Origin: Oreohelix idahoensis
Lineage: Eukaryota; Mollusca; Gastropoda; Stylommatophora; Oreohelicidae
Direction: 5' to 3'
NCBI GenBank assembly: GCA_024509875.1
Contig: JAMPIV010013744.1
Location: 52,501-116,500, forward strand
DNA length: 64,000 nucleotides
Below the pieces are notes generated by a model. It did no database searches. It worked only from the letters and a program-made list of their open reading frames with translations, and was not told the origin of the DNA. Shown here piece after piece: positions 22,613 through 32,105 of this stretch (the first letter of the stretch is position 1; each line of letters begins with the position of its first letter). The position numbers and the translations under genes were made by a program.

Positions 22613-24653
22613 GGTGGGGAGCTCGTATTTGGGTCCTCGTGTTTGATTATCTTTGCACGTCAATGCAGCGCCAGGTCAGAAATCTATTTTAGGTCACATA
22701 CACTGTAGGCCTGTTTGTTCAGTCACGTAGTTGTCAGGTACTTTTTTTTTGAATAGTGAGTCACGGGTCACGGATTAGCGATACACAGTGAAGTGGGGTA
22801 TTTATTATGAACAGTACGCTGTGTCAGAGCTAACAAAATGTCAGGGCGACATTGAGCCCTCCTCTGGTTAAGAAAACAACGCCGTTGTCGGCCAACGTCT
22901 GCGGTGTGAACCAGGTTGTGGCAGGTTCGTTGACATTCATTTTGTTGTCTGCGGGGCTGAGAGGACGAAGATGTTGCTGCTAGTACAGGTTGGGCGAACA
23001 AGTTGATGGCAGCCTTGGTAGCATTCATTTCAGCGTCTGACTAGTCAAGACTAGAGGCCGCTGCAGCGCCTTTGAAAGCCAACAGTGGGACAGTGTTGCC
23101 ACTACACAGTGTTTACTGTCTCAGGAGACGACGTACCTGTAGAAATCAAGTGGTTGAGTCTTCTTGTGGAACTGGGTGCATGCCGAACACGGGAACTGGT
23201 GCATTACAGTATCAATATTTTACACATGGTCGTTACGGAGGTTGCCAGAAGCTGAACAGTACTAGATTTACGTTACGATCTTTGCCTTATACAAAACACT
23301 GCAGTCCATCATCATAAACTGTACTGAACTTTTTCTCACGTAGAAGGCTGCAGTACACCTTTGCAAACGGTGGTAACTTTCATGAACTCGTGGAATGTTA
23401 TTGGAGTGGAGCTGGCAAATCCTCGCCTTGTGCTGACGACGAGCTAGTATATAGTTGTGGTATAACTTTGATGCGTGTGGTCTGACTTTTTGCTTGACAT
23501 CCCTGTGATATTTCAGTGAAGACAAGGCACTATCTGGTGACAAGCGTGGACTTTGTGCCTTACATGATAGTGCTGGGACCACTCAGGGGTCATCCTAATG
23601 GACAATATTTGTAACTTTACGTAACTTTGTAACGTGTCGTTCGTTGTGTGGACCATTGAATCATTAGTGACTAAGGTGCTGTGGATATCAACGTCATCAT
23701 CAGGAACCCAGACCTTCGGAGATCATCAATTTAATTGATTTATAGTTAATTTTTTAATGTACTATTATTACTATTATTATATATTATTGGACACTTATTT
23801 TTCTTTTAGTACCTTTCTACTGTATAATATGATATAATTAGTAATCATTCTCCTGTGACCTCTTTTCCATTTGGTTGGTGAGTACGTCATCCAACTGGTG
23901 CGGTGTTGCAACATACTACCTTTGGTCACTTCATTGTCTATTGTAGGTTTTTGTTGTGTCTTCGTAGAAGTATAATTTTGGTGTCATTTGGTTGTTGTGT
24001 GGGTTTAGGATTTTTTTTTTTGCATTGCGGAAAGAGATTATGCTAAACTGTTCTTTAGGACTGTTGCTAGGTGAATTGTGTGCCGGAGCACGGGCACATA
24101 GAGCTGACCCTATTGGCTGCCCTGCATAATTCACATTGCACATTTTAGTGTATTAGTGGTGCAGGTCCGGTTTGTTTGCACGGTGTCATATTTGTAATAG
24201 TGTCTCTTTGTCATGTTTAATTGGAGTATTCTCTTGTATTCTTCTTACTATCATGTACATACGTTAATTTCCCAAACTCTTGTTTTCATTTATTAACAGC
24301 TACGGTTTATAATTAGACATCTGCTGCTGTCTGAGGATTTTTGTTTCTTATTCCACCATACTGTTGTGTTCGTTCGTGTAGTAAGGTCGTCTTGATCATC
24401 TTCATTATTGTCATCATTGTTTGTATTTATGTTTGTTTTGTTTTAATGAAGTGTATCTCAATTTCAATTCCAGTACTGATGGCATAAGAGTAGGTTGTGT
24501 ATTTTTGCTTGTGTAGACGTAGTATTCTGGTTTTGTTGAGAATCACATTTATGTTTATGCCATTAATTATATTGCAGTGGGGTTTAGTTTCACTGCTTAA
24601 ATATTATGGGTGTCATGGGTACAGCAAATTATGCTGTTGATTAACTTTACACA
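22613..24653 (+). other. Element B leader
   Basis: Starts with the primer-binding-like site and runs about 2 kb without convincing coding sequence. It resumes at 29030, after the inserted LINE, and reaches the gag start at 29197. Short ORFs here (22768-23028, 23268-23582, 23931-24143, all minus) have no recognisable content. Confidence 0.5.
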
Positions 24654-24675
24654 ATAATACTGAATACTTACTTAC

Positions 24676-25350
24676 TTACTTAGTCGTTCCTCTTCTACCG
24701 CGAGGTGTAGAGGTTTGGAAGAGAGAGCGCCAGACTATCCTATCGGCTGTCTTCTTCCTGGCCTGGTTCCATTCTAGTCCTCGGTCCTTCAAAGATTGTC
24801 TAATGTTGTCCTCCCAGCGGACTCTGGGTCGTCCTGGAGGTCTGGATCCCTGGCTCTTTGTTTCCCATGCTTGTCGTGGTAGCCGATCTTCTCCCATTCT
24901 GCAGACATGGCCAAACCATCTTAGTTGGGACTGTTCTATTTGGGTCTGCAGCGGGTGGGATTTTAGGCCTTGACGTATCGTCTGGTTGCGGACCATGTCT
25001 CTTCTTGTTACTTCAACCACCTTTCTCAGATACCTCATTTCTGAGGTTTGAATCTGGCTTTTGTGGGTTGTAGTCATTGCCCATGACTCGCATCCATATG
25101 TCAAGACTGGGACATAGGTGGAGCGGTATACAGCCATCTTCGTTTTCTTACCAACCTCTTTCTTGCTGAGGAATCCTCGATTTATGGCCTGATAAAGTCT
25201 CCCAGCCGCTGCTTTTCGAGTGGCCAACTCTTCTTTGATGCCCCTCATTCGGTCTATAATAGCTCCGAGATATTTAAAGTGGTCGACCTGCTCCAGGACT
25301 TGTTCTCCCAACTTAATCTGATGTTTTCTTTCTTCTCGTGATATCACCAT
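24676..25350 (-). CDS. LINE family 1 reverse transcriptase, C-terminal part
   Basis: Continues the RT thumb and C-terminal region: KYLGAIID (thumb), LTYGCESWAM, RWFGHVCRM and GRPRVRWEDNIRQSLKDRG, all typical of LINE C-termini. It ends GRRGTTK with the stop in the (TAAG)n tail. A one-base shift around 25345 separates it from the upstream RT core. Confidence 0.85.
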   Translation of the reverse strand: MVISREERKHQIKLGEQVLEQVDHFKYLGAIIDRMRGIKEELATRKAAAGRLYQAINRGFLSKKEVGKKTKMAVYRSTYVPVLTYGCESWAMTTTHKSQIQTSEMRYLRKVVEVTRRDMVRNQTIRQGLKSHPLQTQIEQSQLRWFGHVCRMGEDRLPRQAWETKSQGSRPPGRPRVRWEDNIRQSLKDRGLEWNQARKKTADRIVWRSLFQTSTPRGRRGTTK

Positions 25351-26261
25351 GGATTTTGTTTTAGAGCTCTTATGACCATCCCTCTCTTCTCCAGCTCTTC
25401 CTTCCAGACTTGCAGGTTGGATTGGAGATGTGTCTCTGATTTAGCAATCAGGACAACATCATCAGCAAATGCTAGCTCTGAAATACAGACCTGTCTCATC
25501 TTCCAGTACCCCACTGAATACTTTCTTGTTCTCTCCTTACATGCCTTGATGACATCGTCCATGAGGAGTATGAAAAGATAAGGTGACTGGATATCGCCTT
25601 GTCTTACACCAGTGGTGGTCCTGAACTCTTCTGACTTATAGTTTGCTGTCCTCACATAATTTCTGCAAGACTTGTAGAAGCTCTGTATAGCATGAATCAG
25701 AGGTGCTGGAATGTTCTTCCTTGCCAAACAGTCCCAAAGTTTGCTCCAGGGGACCCTGTCAAACGCCTTTTCCAGATCTATGAAACAAAGATGGATCTCA
25801 CTCTTGTACTCAAGGGCCTTTTCACTCAGCTGCCTGAGTGTGAAGATTAGGTCTTGAGTACTTCGGTTTGCTCGGAATCCGCACTGGGCTCCATCCAATT
25901 GTGGCTCAGCTAGGCATCGGAGTCTCTGCTCTAGGATTCTAGAGTAGATTTTACCAGGGACACTGAGAAGGGATATGCCTCTGTGGTTTCCACATTGTCG
26001 ATTGTCACCCTTTTTGAAAATCGGTGTTATGATGGCAATCTCCCAATCCTTTGGTATGGCCTTGTTGCACCATGCTGCCTGTAGGACCCTTAGGAGTAAT
26101 AGGTCGCCTGATGCTCCCATGTACTTAACCATTTCTGGTGTTATACCATCATGCCCTGCTGCTTTGCCCATCTTGATTTTCTCCAGTGCTGCCTTCAGTT
26201 CTTCCATCTTTATGTCATCTTCATCACCATTTGTATCCTCTTCTGTGCTAGTAGATATCAT
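25344..26261 (-). CDS. LINE family 1 reverse transcriptase core
   Basis: Contains the ordered LINE RT motifs: AGHDGITPEMVK, KGDNRQCGNHRGISLLS, DLEKAFDRVPW, TGVRQGDIQSPYLF and the catalytic FADD in LAFADDVVLIAKS. It would copy LINE RNA by target-primed reverse transcription. Frame is intact for 305 codons, then shifts into the C-terminal ORF. Confidence 0.9.
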   Translation of the reverse strand: MISTSTEEDTNGDEDDIKMEELKAALEKIKMGKAAGHDGITPEMVKYMGASGDLLLLRVLQAAWCNKAIPKDWEIAIITPIFKKGDNRQCGNHRGISLLSVPGKIYSRILEQRLRCLAEPQLDGAQCGFRANRSTQDLIFTLRQLSEKALEYKSEIHLCFIDLEKAFDRVPWSKLWDCLARKNIPAPLIHAIQSFYKSCRNYVRTANYKSEEFRTTTGVRQGDIQSPYLFILLMDDVIKACKERTRKYSVGYWKMRQVCISELAFADDVVLIAKSETHLQSNLQVWKEELEKRGMVIRALKQNPW

Positions 26262-26312
26262 TTCTGATGCTCTACCTTGCTCACCATCAAGGAGTTCTGA
26301 GAAATATTCTTT

Positions 26313-26597
26313 CTATCTTTCCATTACTTCCTTCGGGGCAGTAAGCAATTTGCCTTGCTTGTCCTTTATAAATTTAAGAGGGCATTGTTTTTCCTTCCTC
26401 GTGTTCTTTAGGGTCTTATAGAACAATTTCTGGTTTTCTTGCGCATCCTTTTCTAGCTTTTCTCCAAATTCTTCCCAGGACTTCTGTTTTGCTTCTAGCA
26501 CCTTGTTCTTTGCTTCTATTCTGAGTATCACATATTCTCTATATTTCTCTATTTGTCCTGCTGTGGTTTTAGCTCCTAAATATTGTTTCCATGCCAT
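26313..26597 (-). CDS. LINE family 1 linker between endonuclease and RT
   Basis: A Lys/Glu-rich stretch (AKNKVLEAKQKSWEEFGEKL, LKNTRKEKQCPLKFIKDKQG) typical of the linker upstream of LINE RT. It is repeated at 50768-51040 in copy 2. A stop follows ERWK-type sequence before the RT core begins. Confidence 0.75.
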   Translation of the reverse strand: MAWKQYLGAKTTAGQIEKYREYVILRIEAKNKVLEAKQKSWEEFGEKLEKDAQENQKLFYKTLKNTRKEKQCPLKFIKDKQGKLLTAPKEVMER

Positions 26598-27723
26598 TTT
26601 CTTCTCTCTTATTTTCTATTTCTTATTTTTTATTATCACCTTCGTCGATTTTCAAAAAGCCTTTGATAGTCTACACCGCCCATCATTGTGGAAGATACTT
26701 ACAATCTATGGTTTTCCAACAAAATATGTGAATATAATCAAAGCGCTATATGACAATGCAAGATGTTGTGTTAGAACAAATAAAGGGAATACAGAATGGT
26801 TTACAGTAGAAACAGGGGTGAAACAAGGCTGTATTATGTCACCACTACTTTTTGGAATAGCTATTGATTGGGTTATGAGAAACTATACCCACAATGAACA
26901 ATTGGGTATAAAATGGACAAATGGAAAATTCCTGGGGGACCTGGATTTCGCAGATGATGTAGCATTCTTAAGTTCAACACCAAGACAATCCCAAGAAGTA
27001 ATAAATAATTTGTGTCATCTCTCGGTTAAAATTGGTCTCCAAATAAATGCCTCTAAAACTAAAGCTATGAACTTTTCTAACGAGACCTTTGATATCATCT
27101 TGAACGGGGAAAAACTACAGAAAGTTGAAAGTTTCAATTATTTAGGCAGTAAAATGACTCAGGATGGTGACACAACAAGAGAAATCCATACTAGAATTGC
27201 TTTGGCAGCTAGCGCCTTCAATAGATTATCTAACATTTGGAAATTACGATCATTGAATATACATACCAAGCTTCGTCTGTTTAATTCAAATGTTATCTCA
27301 GTGTTAACATACGGCTGTGAGAGTTGGAAAATAACAAAATCATTGGAGAACAAGCTGAATACATTCGAGAACAAATGTCTTAGAAAACTCATGAACATCA
27401 GTTGGAAAGAATTCAAGACTAATCGACAAATAAGAGAAGACTCTAGGCAGAAATATGTCTCCGACTATATAAGGAAAAGACGATGGTCATATATCGGTCA
27501 TGTCCTACGAATGCAAAACAACAGAATACCACTACAGGCGCTCACTTGGGTTCCTGAGGGTAAGCGGAAAAAAGGAAGACCAAAAGAAACACTCAGAAGA
27601 ACAATAATAAGAGAAGGAAGAACGTTGGGCCTAAATAATGTGCAAGAGCTAAGAGGAGTGGCGTCACAACGAACAACCTGGAGAGCACTGGTTTCTGCCT
27701 TATGCGCCGTGTTTGGCGCTTAA
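26503..27723 (+). CDS. LINE family 2 reverse transcriptase, 5'-truncated (nested copy)
   Basis: True LINE sequence starts near 26629 (ITFVDFQKAFDSLHRPSLW); codons before that read antisense through family 1. It has GVKQGCIMSPLLF, catalytic FADD (LDFADDVAFL), LTYGCESWKI, SYIGHVLRMQNNRIP and the C-terminus ALCAVFGA. The RT fingers and endonuclease are lost by 5' truncation. It keeps a ~33-residue segment (after ENKLN) that the 54.4 kb copy has lost. Confidence 0.9.
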   Translation: MFFASILSITYSLYFSICPAVVLAPKYCFHAIFFSLIFYFLFFIITFVDFQKAFDSLHRPSLWKILTIYGFPTKYVNIIKALYDNARCCVRTNKGNTEWFTVETGVKQGCIMSPLLFGIAIDWVMRNYTHNEQLGIKWTNGKFLGDLDFADDVAFLSSTPRQSQEVINNLCHLSVKIGLQINASKTKAMNFSNETFDIILNGEKLQKVESFNYLGSKMTQDGDTTREIHTRIALAASAFNRLSNIWKLRSLNIHTKLRLFNSNVISVLTYGCESWKITKSLENKLNTFENKCLRKLMNISWKEFKTNRQIREDSRQKYVSDYIRKRRWSYIGHVLRMQNNRIPLQALTWVPEGKRKKGRPKETLRRTIIREGRTLGLNNVQELRGVASQRTTWRALVSALCAVFGA

Positions 27724-27740
27724 AGAATTTATTATTATTA
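26618..27740 (+). mobile_element. LINE family 2 insertion inside LINE family 1
   Basis: A 5'-truncated plus-strand copy lies between direct repeats TATTTTCT (26610-26617 and 27741-27748). Copy 2 of family 1 at ~51,120 shows the empty site with a single TATTTTCT. The 3' tail is (TTA)n, nine bases after the stop codon. About 14 bases of non-matching filler lie at the 5' junction. Confidence 0.9.
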
Positions 27741-27971
27741 TATTTTCTCTTTGACTTCCTCTGTCCACCAAGGTGTCCTCTTTCTCTTGTTCCCAAGTCG
27801 GACTTCACCACATGCTTCTGCAGCAGCCGTCTTTATGATGTCCTTGAATTTAAGCCACAGGGTTTCCAAGTCATCAGGTTGTTCTTCTGTGTTTCTCACC
27901 ACTGTAGCAATACGCCCCTGATATCTGGTCTTAATTTCTAGCTCTTTCAGCTTGTAGGTCTTAATGCTCAT
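27738..27971 (-). CDS. LINE family 1 endonuclease-RT linker
   Basis: Continues family 1 protein after the endonuclease: MSIKTYKLKELEIK, DDLETLWLKFKDIIKTAAAE and RTPWWTEEVKEKI. Cut at 27749 by the family 2 insertion. The same sequence occurs at 51176-51532. Confidence 0.75.
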   Translation of the reverse strand: MSIKTYKLKELEIKTRYQGRIATVVRNTEEQPDDLETLWLKFKDIIKTAAAEACGEVRLGNKRKRTPWWTEEVKEKI

Positions 27972-28091
27972 TTCTTTCGTTCGTTTACTTGGTTTCTTGC
28001 GTGGTGCTGGACAGTTCCTAGGCTGAGCAACTCTTTCAGTTGTTCTTTTGATTGTAAGCAGGTAGTGATCACTTCCAATCTCTGGCCCCCT

Positions 28092-28460
28092 TCAGACTCT
28101 AGCATCCCGGACATATTTGAATGAGCTCCTCCTGACAATGGCATAGTCGATCACTGATATCTCATTCTTTGTTGGTTCACACCTAGTGTATGCATGTATG
28201 CGCTTATGGGGGAACTTTGTGTTGGTAATGATCAGATTCTGCTCACTGCAGAATCTGAGGAGTCGCTTTCCATTGTCATTGAGAGTATCTTCTCCATATC
28301 TTCCGATAACTCCACTCCATCTAGCATGGTCATTTCCAACTCTGGCATTGAAATCTCCGAGCATGATAATTTCATCTAGGCAGTCATCCACTGTCCTTTG
28401 AAGCAGCTCGAAGAATTCTTCCTTGACCTCTGCTCTCTCATCCTCATTTGGCCCATACAC
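28092..28460 (-). CDS. LINE family 1 endonuclease, C-terminal half
   Basis: AP-like endonuclease that would nick target DNA. Motifs: [25 protein letters not shown] (catalytic Asp/Asn), [10 protein letters not shown], then SVIDYAIVRRS. The SDH motif (GSDHYLL) falls just after the stop at 28092, in the same frame. The upstream frame is broken by the 47-bp duplication. Confidence 0.85.
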   Translation of the reverse strand: MYGPNEDERAEVKEEFFELLQRTVDDCLDEIIMLGDFNARVGNDHARWSGVIGRYGEDTLNDNGKRLLRFCSEQNLIITNTKFPHKRIHAYTRCEPTKNEISVIDYAIVRRSSFKYVRDARV

Positions 28461-28551
28461 TATGACCAGGTTAACTATGGTTTCTCCTTCTTTTAGTTTT
28501 ACAACACTATGACCAGGTTAACTATGGTTTCTCCTTCTTTTAGTTTTACAA
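28458..28551. repeat. Exact 47-bp tandem duplication within LINE endonuclease
   Basis: Two identical 47-bp units (each starting CACTATGACCAGG) at 28458-28504 and 28505-28551. Copy 2 near 51825-51875 has a single unit. The duplication shifts the frame. Confidence 0.95.
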
Positions 28552-28888
28552 CCATAATGCGCTCCGAGACAAAGTTCCATCCCTTGATACTATCTTTCTG
28601 GTTTTTGGCCACAATGCAACCCACGCCCCCTTTAGCTCTTTCAGATGTGGGTACACCACTGTATAGCAGAGTGTTGCCATCGAGATCCATGACTCCTTGT
28701 CCCTTTTTCTTTGTTTCGGTAATAGCCAGGATTTCTAGTTTTGCTTTCCTCATCTCTTCCATCAGCTCCTCTTCTTTCCCATTTATACTTCTTGTGTTCC
28801 ATGTTCCATAAGTCGTAATCCGTAGTCCGTTCCAGTTCGTCGCCTTTAGAATCAGTCCGGTTTTCTCTCTTATATTGCTTGTAATCAT
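28499..28888 (-). CDS. LINE family 1 endonuclease, N-terminal half
   Basis: Starts the endonuclease: YGTWNTRSINGKEEELMEE (Asn of the first motif), [13 protein letters not shown] (catalytic Glu), then [10 protein letters not shown] and VSERIMVVKLK. Its normal continuation is disrupted because 47 bp are duplicated at 28458-28551 and 47 is not a multiple of three. Confidence 0.85.
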   Translation of the reverse strand: MITSNIREKTGLILKATNWNGLRITTYGTWNTRSINGKEEELMEEMRKAKLEILAITETKKKGQGVMDLDGNTLLYSGVPTSERAKGGVGCIVAKNQKDSIKGWNFVSERIMVVKLKEGETIVNLVIVL

Positions 28889-29196
28889 AGTTTAAGACAA
28901 ACAGGTGATTGGCCTGTTGTGCCTTTGCATGGTGGAGGGGCTGCCTCCTTACGGCCTCCATGCAGGCCGCCCTCGTCCTTTTTCATCCGGGTTTGGGACC
29001 GGCATAGGCGGAGTTATAATACTGAATACACCTATTTGATTGGCACAGTCAGTATTTCTGACTAGGCATTACATATAATTTTGATTCTTTATTTTAGTAC
29101 AATATCTAATAATTTTCCAGTGGGGAATACTGAAGGCATTTTTTTGTACACTGAGTACTGCTTTAAGAAATTTTAATTTAATTACATTACATTACG

Positions 29197-29850
29197 ATGG
29201 CTAGCCTCTTAGAATTAGTTGATGTTGGTAAAGAGCTAGCATTAACAGGCCCTGCTCTACAGGAATGGGCAGAAAAAAAATGGAAAGAAAAACAGGAAAA
29301 TGATAGAATGGAACGGTGTGAGGAGAGCGAATTCCAGAAACTGAAGATTGAAGCTGATAAATTGAAGATAGAAGCTGACAAATTGAAGAAAGAAGCAGAG
29401 AAAGAGATGAAGAAGATAGAGGCTGACAAATTCAAGATAGAAGCAGAGAAAGAGATAAAGAAAATTGAAGCTGACAAAGAAATAAATCTGAAGAAGCTAG
29501 ATAATGAGTCCAGGAAGCAGGATTCAGGTGGCAAAGAATTCTCACGTCCCTATAGACTACGGTTACCCAATTTTAATCAAGATTTGGACAACATGGATGT
29601 GTATTTGGAACGTTTTGAAGTAGGAGTTTTGGCTTGGAAGATAAAGAAGGAGGAATGGCCTGTTCTGCTGGGAAACTTGCTTTCAGGATCTGCGTTAGAA
29701 ACTGTATATAGTATCCCTTTAGCCAACAGAGCAAATTACAGTAGAACTCCATTTATCCGAACCCCAATTATCCGAACATCCAATTATCCGAACACTTTTT
29801 CCAGAAAAAAAAAATCAATCGCCACCAGTCACGTTAGACTACATTTCTGA
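29197..29850 (+). CDS. gag: Ty3/gypsy Gag, N-terminal part (element B)
   Basis: Begins MASLLELVDVGKEL. Residues ~45-105 are a coiled coil of repeated IEADK and AEKE units; residues ~118-180 (LRLPNFNQDLDNMDVYLERF, VLAWKIKKEEWPVLLGNLL) are the Gag core. True Gag ends at 29738, where a Tigger transposon starts; the last ~37 codons read Tigger inverted-repeat sequence. The rest of Gag should lie after 32105 but is not clearly readable. Confidence 0.8.
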   Translation: MASLLELVDVGKELALTGPALQEWAEKKWKEKQENDRMERCEESEFQKLKIEADKLKIEADKLKKEAEKEMKKIEADKFKIEAEKEIKKIEADKEINLKKLDNESRKQDSGGKEFSRPYRLRLPNFNQDLDNMDVYLERFEVGVLAWKIKKEEWPVLLGNLLSGSALETVYSIPLANRANYSRTPFIRTPIIRTSNYPNTFSRKKKSIATSHVRLHF

Positions 29851-30096
29851 ATCTTTTCATGCGGCAAGCTTCAAATGTGTGCGAACAATTTGTAGAGGAT
29901 GGGTTGGGGTAATGGTCGGTCGCTTACGTACAGGAAGTCAGTTAGATCATAAAGTCAGTTAATATCTGGTTTACCACTCCAGTGTACGTGTGCGTTCTAG
30001 GCAGAACACTGGCTAAACAGACAGTTCAACTTAAAATAATTGTGTCCTGCTACTACAGCAGAATAATTTTGGTGTACAAGTATTTCTCTGTGCGAT

Positions 30097-30747
30097 ATGG
30101 CATCTTCCAGTAGGCCTAAAGCATATAAAAGGAACCGCAATGTTTTGTCAATTGAAACGAAAACAGAAATTATCAAGAGACTAGGAAAAGGTGAAACTGT
30201 GTCTTCACTTGCGAGGATTTTCAATGTTGGGAAAGCTACCGTCTCTGACATCAGAAGTAACAAGGATAAAATTATGAGTTTTGCATCGAAATTGGATAGT
30301 GAAAATGGGTCGAAGAAACGTAAAACCATGAGAAATGCGAAATATTTGAAATTGGAAGAGGCTTTGTATATATGGTGTCTGCAAAGAAGAAGCAAATCGG
30401 AACCTATCTCAGGCTCTCTATTGTGTGAAAAGTCACTTCAGTTCAACAGTCAACTTGACGGTCCTCCTGACTTTAAGGCTAGCCAGGGATGGTTAAGAAA
30501 CTTTAAATCTCGTCATGGCATACGAGAACTGGAGATTCAAGGGGAATCTTTATCTAGCGATGCAACTGCCGCTGAAAATTTTAAAGAAACATTCTTGGCT
30601 TTTTTTTGGAAGAAGAAGGTTATTCACTCGATGATGTGTATAATGCCGATGAGACTGGCTTATACTGGAAATCATTGCCTCAAAAATCACTTGCATCTCA
30701 GCGCGAAGCAGCTGCCCCTGGGTTTAAAAAGTGCAAAGAGAGAGTAA
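30097..30747 (+). CDS. Tigger-like transposase, DNA-binding part
   Basis: Contains a Pipsqueak/CENP-B-type helix-turn-helix (LSIETKTEIIKRLGKGETVS, ARIFNVGKATVSDIR) then a second CENP-B HTH (KASQGWLRNFKSRHG). These bind the transposon ends. The protein frame is lost near 30600 at a run of eight Ts; codons after that are out of frame. Confidence 0.85.
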   Translation: MASSSRPKAYKRNRNVLSIETKTEIIKRLGKGETVSSLARIFNVGKATVSDIRSNKDKIMSFASKLDSENGSKKRKTMRNAKYLKLEEALYIWCLQRRSKSEPISGSLLCEKSLQFNSQLDGPPDFKASQGWLRNFKSRHGIRELEIQGESLSSDATAAENFKETFLAFFWKKKVIHSMMCIMPMRLAYTGNHCLKNHLHLSAKQLPLGLKSAKRE

Positions 30748-31118
30748 CAATTTTGGTAGCCGCGAATGCCAGTGGAAGTCATCGTTTACCGGTGCTAATG
30801 ACCGGCAAAGCCAAAAAACCACGTTGTTTAAAGAATCTGACATGTCTCCCATTGTGCTACAAAGCACAGAAGAGTGCTTGGATGAATAGTGAAATATTTC
30901 TTGATTGGTATACAAATCAGTTCATCCCAAATGTGAAGAGATTGAGAGAACAAGAAAAGAAAACTGGAAAAGTAATTCTTCTACTGGACAATGCACCATC
31001 TCATCCAGAGAAGGATACATTGAATGCAGTTGATGCAAATTTTAAAGTAATTTTTTCTGCCTCCCAATGTAACAGCACTGATTCAACCAATGGATCAGGG
31101 TGTTATAGCAAAGCTTAA
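30606..31118 (+). CDS. Tigger-like transposase, DDE catalytic part
   Basis: Continues the transposase in another frame: DDVYNADETGLYWKSLP (first Asp), RVTILVAANASG, GKVILLLDNAPSH (second Asp). It leaves frame again at ~31055 at a T run. Confidence 0.85.
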   Translation: MEEEGYSLDDVYNADETGLYWKSLPQKSLASQREAAAPGFKKCKERVTILVAANASGSHRLPVLMTGKAKKPRCLKNLTCLPLCYKAQKSAWMNSEIFLDWYTNQFIPNVKRLREQEKKTGKVILLLDNAPSHPEKDTLNAVDANFKVIFSASQCNSTDSTNGSGCYSKA

Positions 31119-31740
31119 AAAGATGTACAAGAAGGAAGTCCTGCGTCGTTTATTGTTGGCTGAAGATGAAGAAAGTGTGGTGGCGTTTTCCAAAAAGCTT
31201 AATCTCAAAGACTGCTGCTATATGTTAGCTGATGCTTGGACCACCCTGTCACAAGATAATCTCAACAAGGCTTAGAATAGATTGCTTGGGAAAAAAAAGA
31301 GGAAATGAAACTACTGCAGTGGACACAAATGATGATTGTATAAATGAAGTTGTGGAACTGTTTCAATGCCCGGATTTTCGGACTGTGACAAAGATGATGC
31401 ACACATGTGGCTAGAAGATGATAATGATTCTGGTTTTCAGTTTTTGAATGACGAAGAAATTTTGTCTTTTGTGCAAGAAGAAAACCAAATACATGTAGTG
31501 ACCGATGACGAAGACTCCTCAGAAGTACATGATGTACTTGTAGATTATGAAGAAAACCCAAAACGTCGACCAAGTCCTGAAGAGGCCTTTATAGCACTAG
31601 AATCAGCGATGGCTTGGTACGAGCAAGAAGATGACAGCTGTCCTACACAGCTTCTGCTGTTGAAGAGAATGCGGGACTTAGCAGTCAAAAGGAGACTATC
31701 CAGTTTGGTGCAAAAGAGGATTCCTCATTATTTTAAATAG
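31090..31740 (+). pseudogene. Tigger-like transposase, C-terminal part
   Basis: MDQGVIAKLKKMYKKE carries the third DDE-domain Asp. Further shifts at a run of eight As (~31290) and near 31375 lead into an acidic tail (HMWLEDDNDSGF, VVTDDEDSSEVHDV) ending QKRIPHYFK at 31740. A stop at 31273-31275 lies before the first shift. Confidence 0.75.
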
Positions 31741-32105
31741 TGGGCTACATCTGTGCAAGTACATGTATACGTAAGTTGCGCCTGGTTTTGAATCGTTTGT
31801 AATGTTATTTTGAAAACATTTCTCTTTCTTAAAAAAAAAAAAATTAATACAAGTAGTACATGCACTGCAGTGTAATGAAAGATTTTGGTGATACAGTGAT
31901 CTAATACAGTGGGTATCTATGGGTTGGGTATTATTATTACAGTACAAGTAGTGGGCTTTTCGACCATACGGGACGAATATTGTCACCGCAGACACATTCA
32001 CACGCGTTCAATCCATCTATCCGAACATTTCCAGCTTATCCGAAACGATCAGCTTCTCGTGATATCCCATGGGTTTTCGGATAAATGGATCCCTAACTCT
32101 TACTG

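Larger units (their letters stand above)
24668..29015 (-). mobile_element. RTE-like LINE, family 1, copy 1 (full-length, nested insertion)
   Basis: Flanked by a perfect 14-bp target duplication, ATAATACTGAATAC, at 24654-24667 and 29016-29029. Minus-strand order is endonuclease then reverse transcriptase, ending in a (TAAG)n tail. The stop codon TAA lies inside this tail, so there is essentially no 3' UTR. The 5' end (AACTCCGCC) matches that of copy 2 at 52337. A second LINE is inserted at 26618-27740 and a 47-bp tandem duplication sits at 28458-28551. Assignment to RTE rests on the CFDP2-like endonuclease, single ORF and microsatellite tail. Confidence 0.9.
29739..32105 (+). mobile_element. 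Tigger/pogo-like DNA transposon inserted in element B gag
   Basis: Left end CAGTAGAACTCCATTTATCC follows a TA. The right end near 32073-32105 is its diverged inverted copy (CGGATAAATGG...CTTACTG). Between them lies a CENP-B/jerky-type transposase. TA is seen on the left but GT on the right, so the target duplication has decayed or the right edge is off by a few bases. Confidence 0.85.

Noticed and set aside
25975..26421. 148-codon plus ORF over LINE RT
   Set aside because: Shadow of the minus-strand reverse transcriptase, whose motifs are clear.
29187..29534. 115-codon minus ORF opposite element B gag
   Set aside because: Same antisense coiled-coil artefact.
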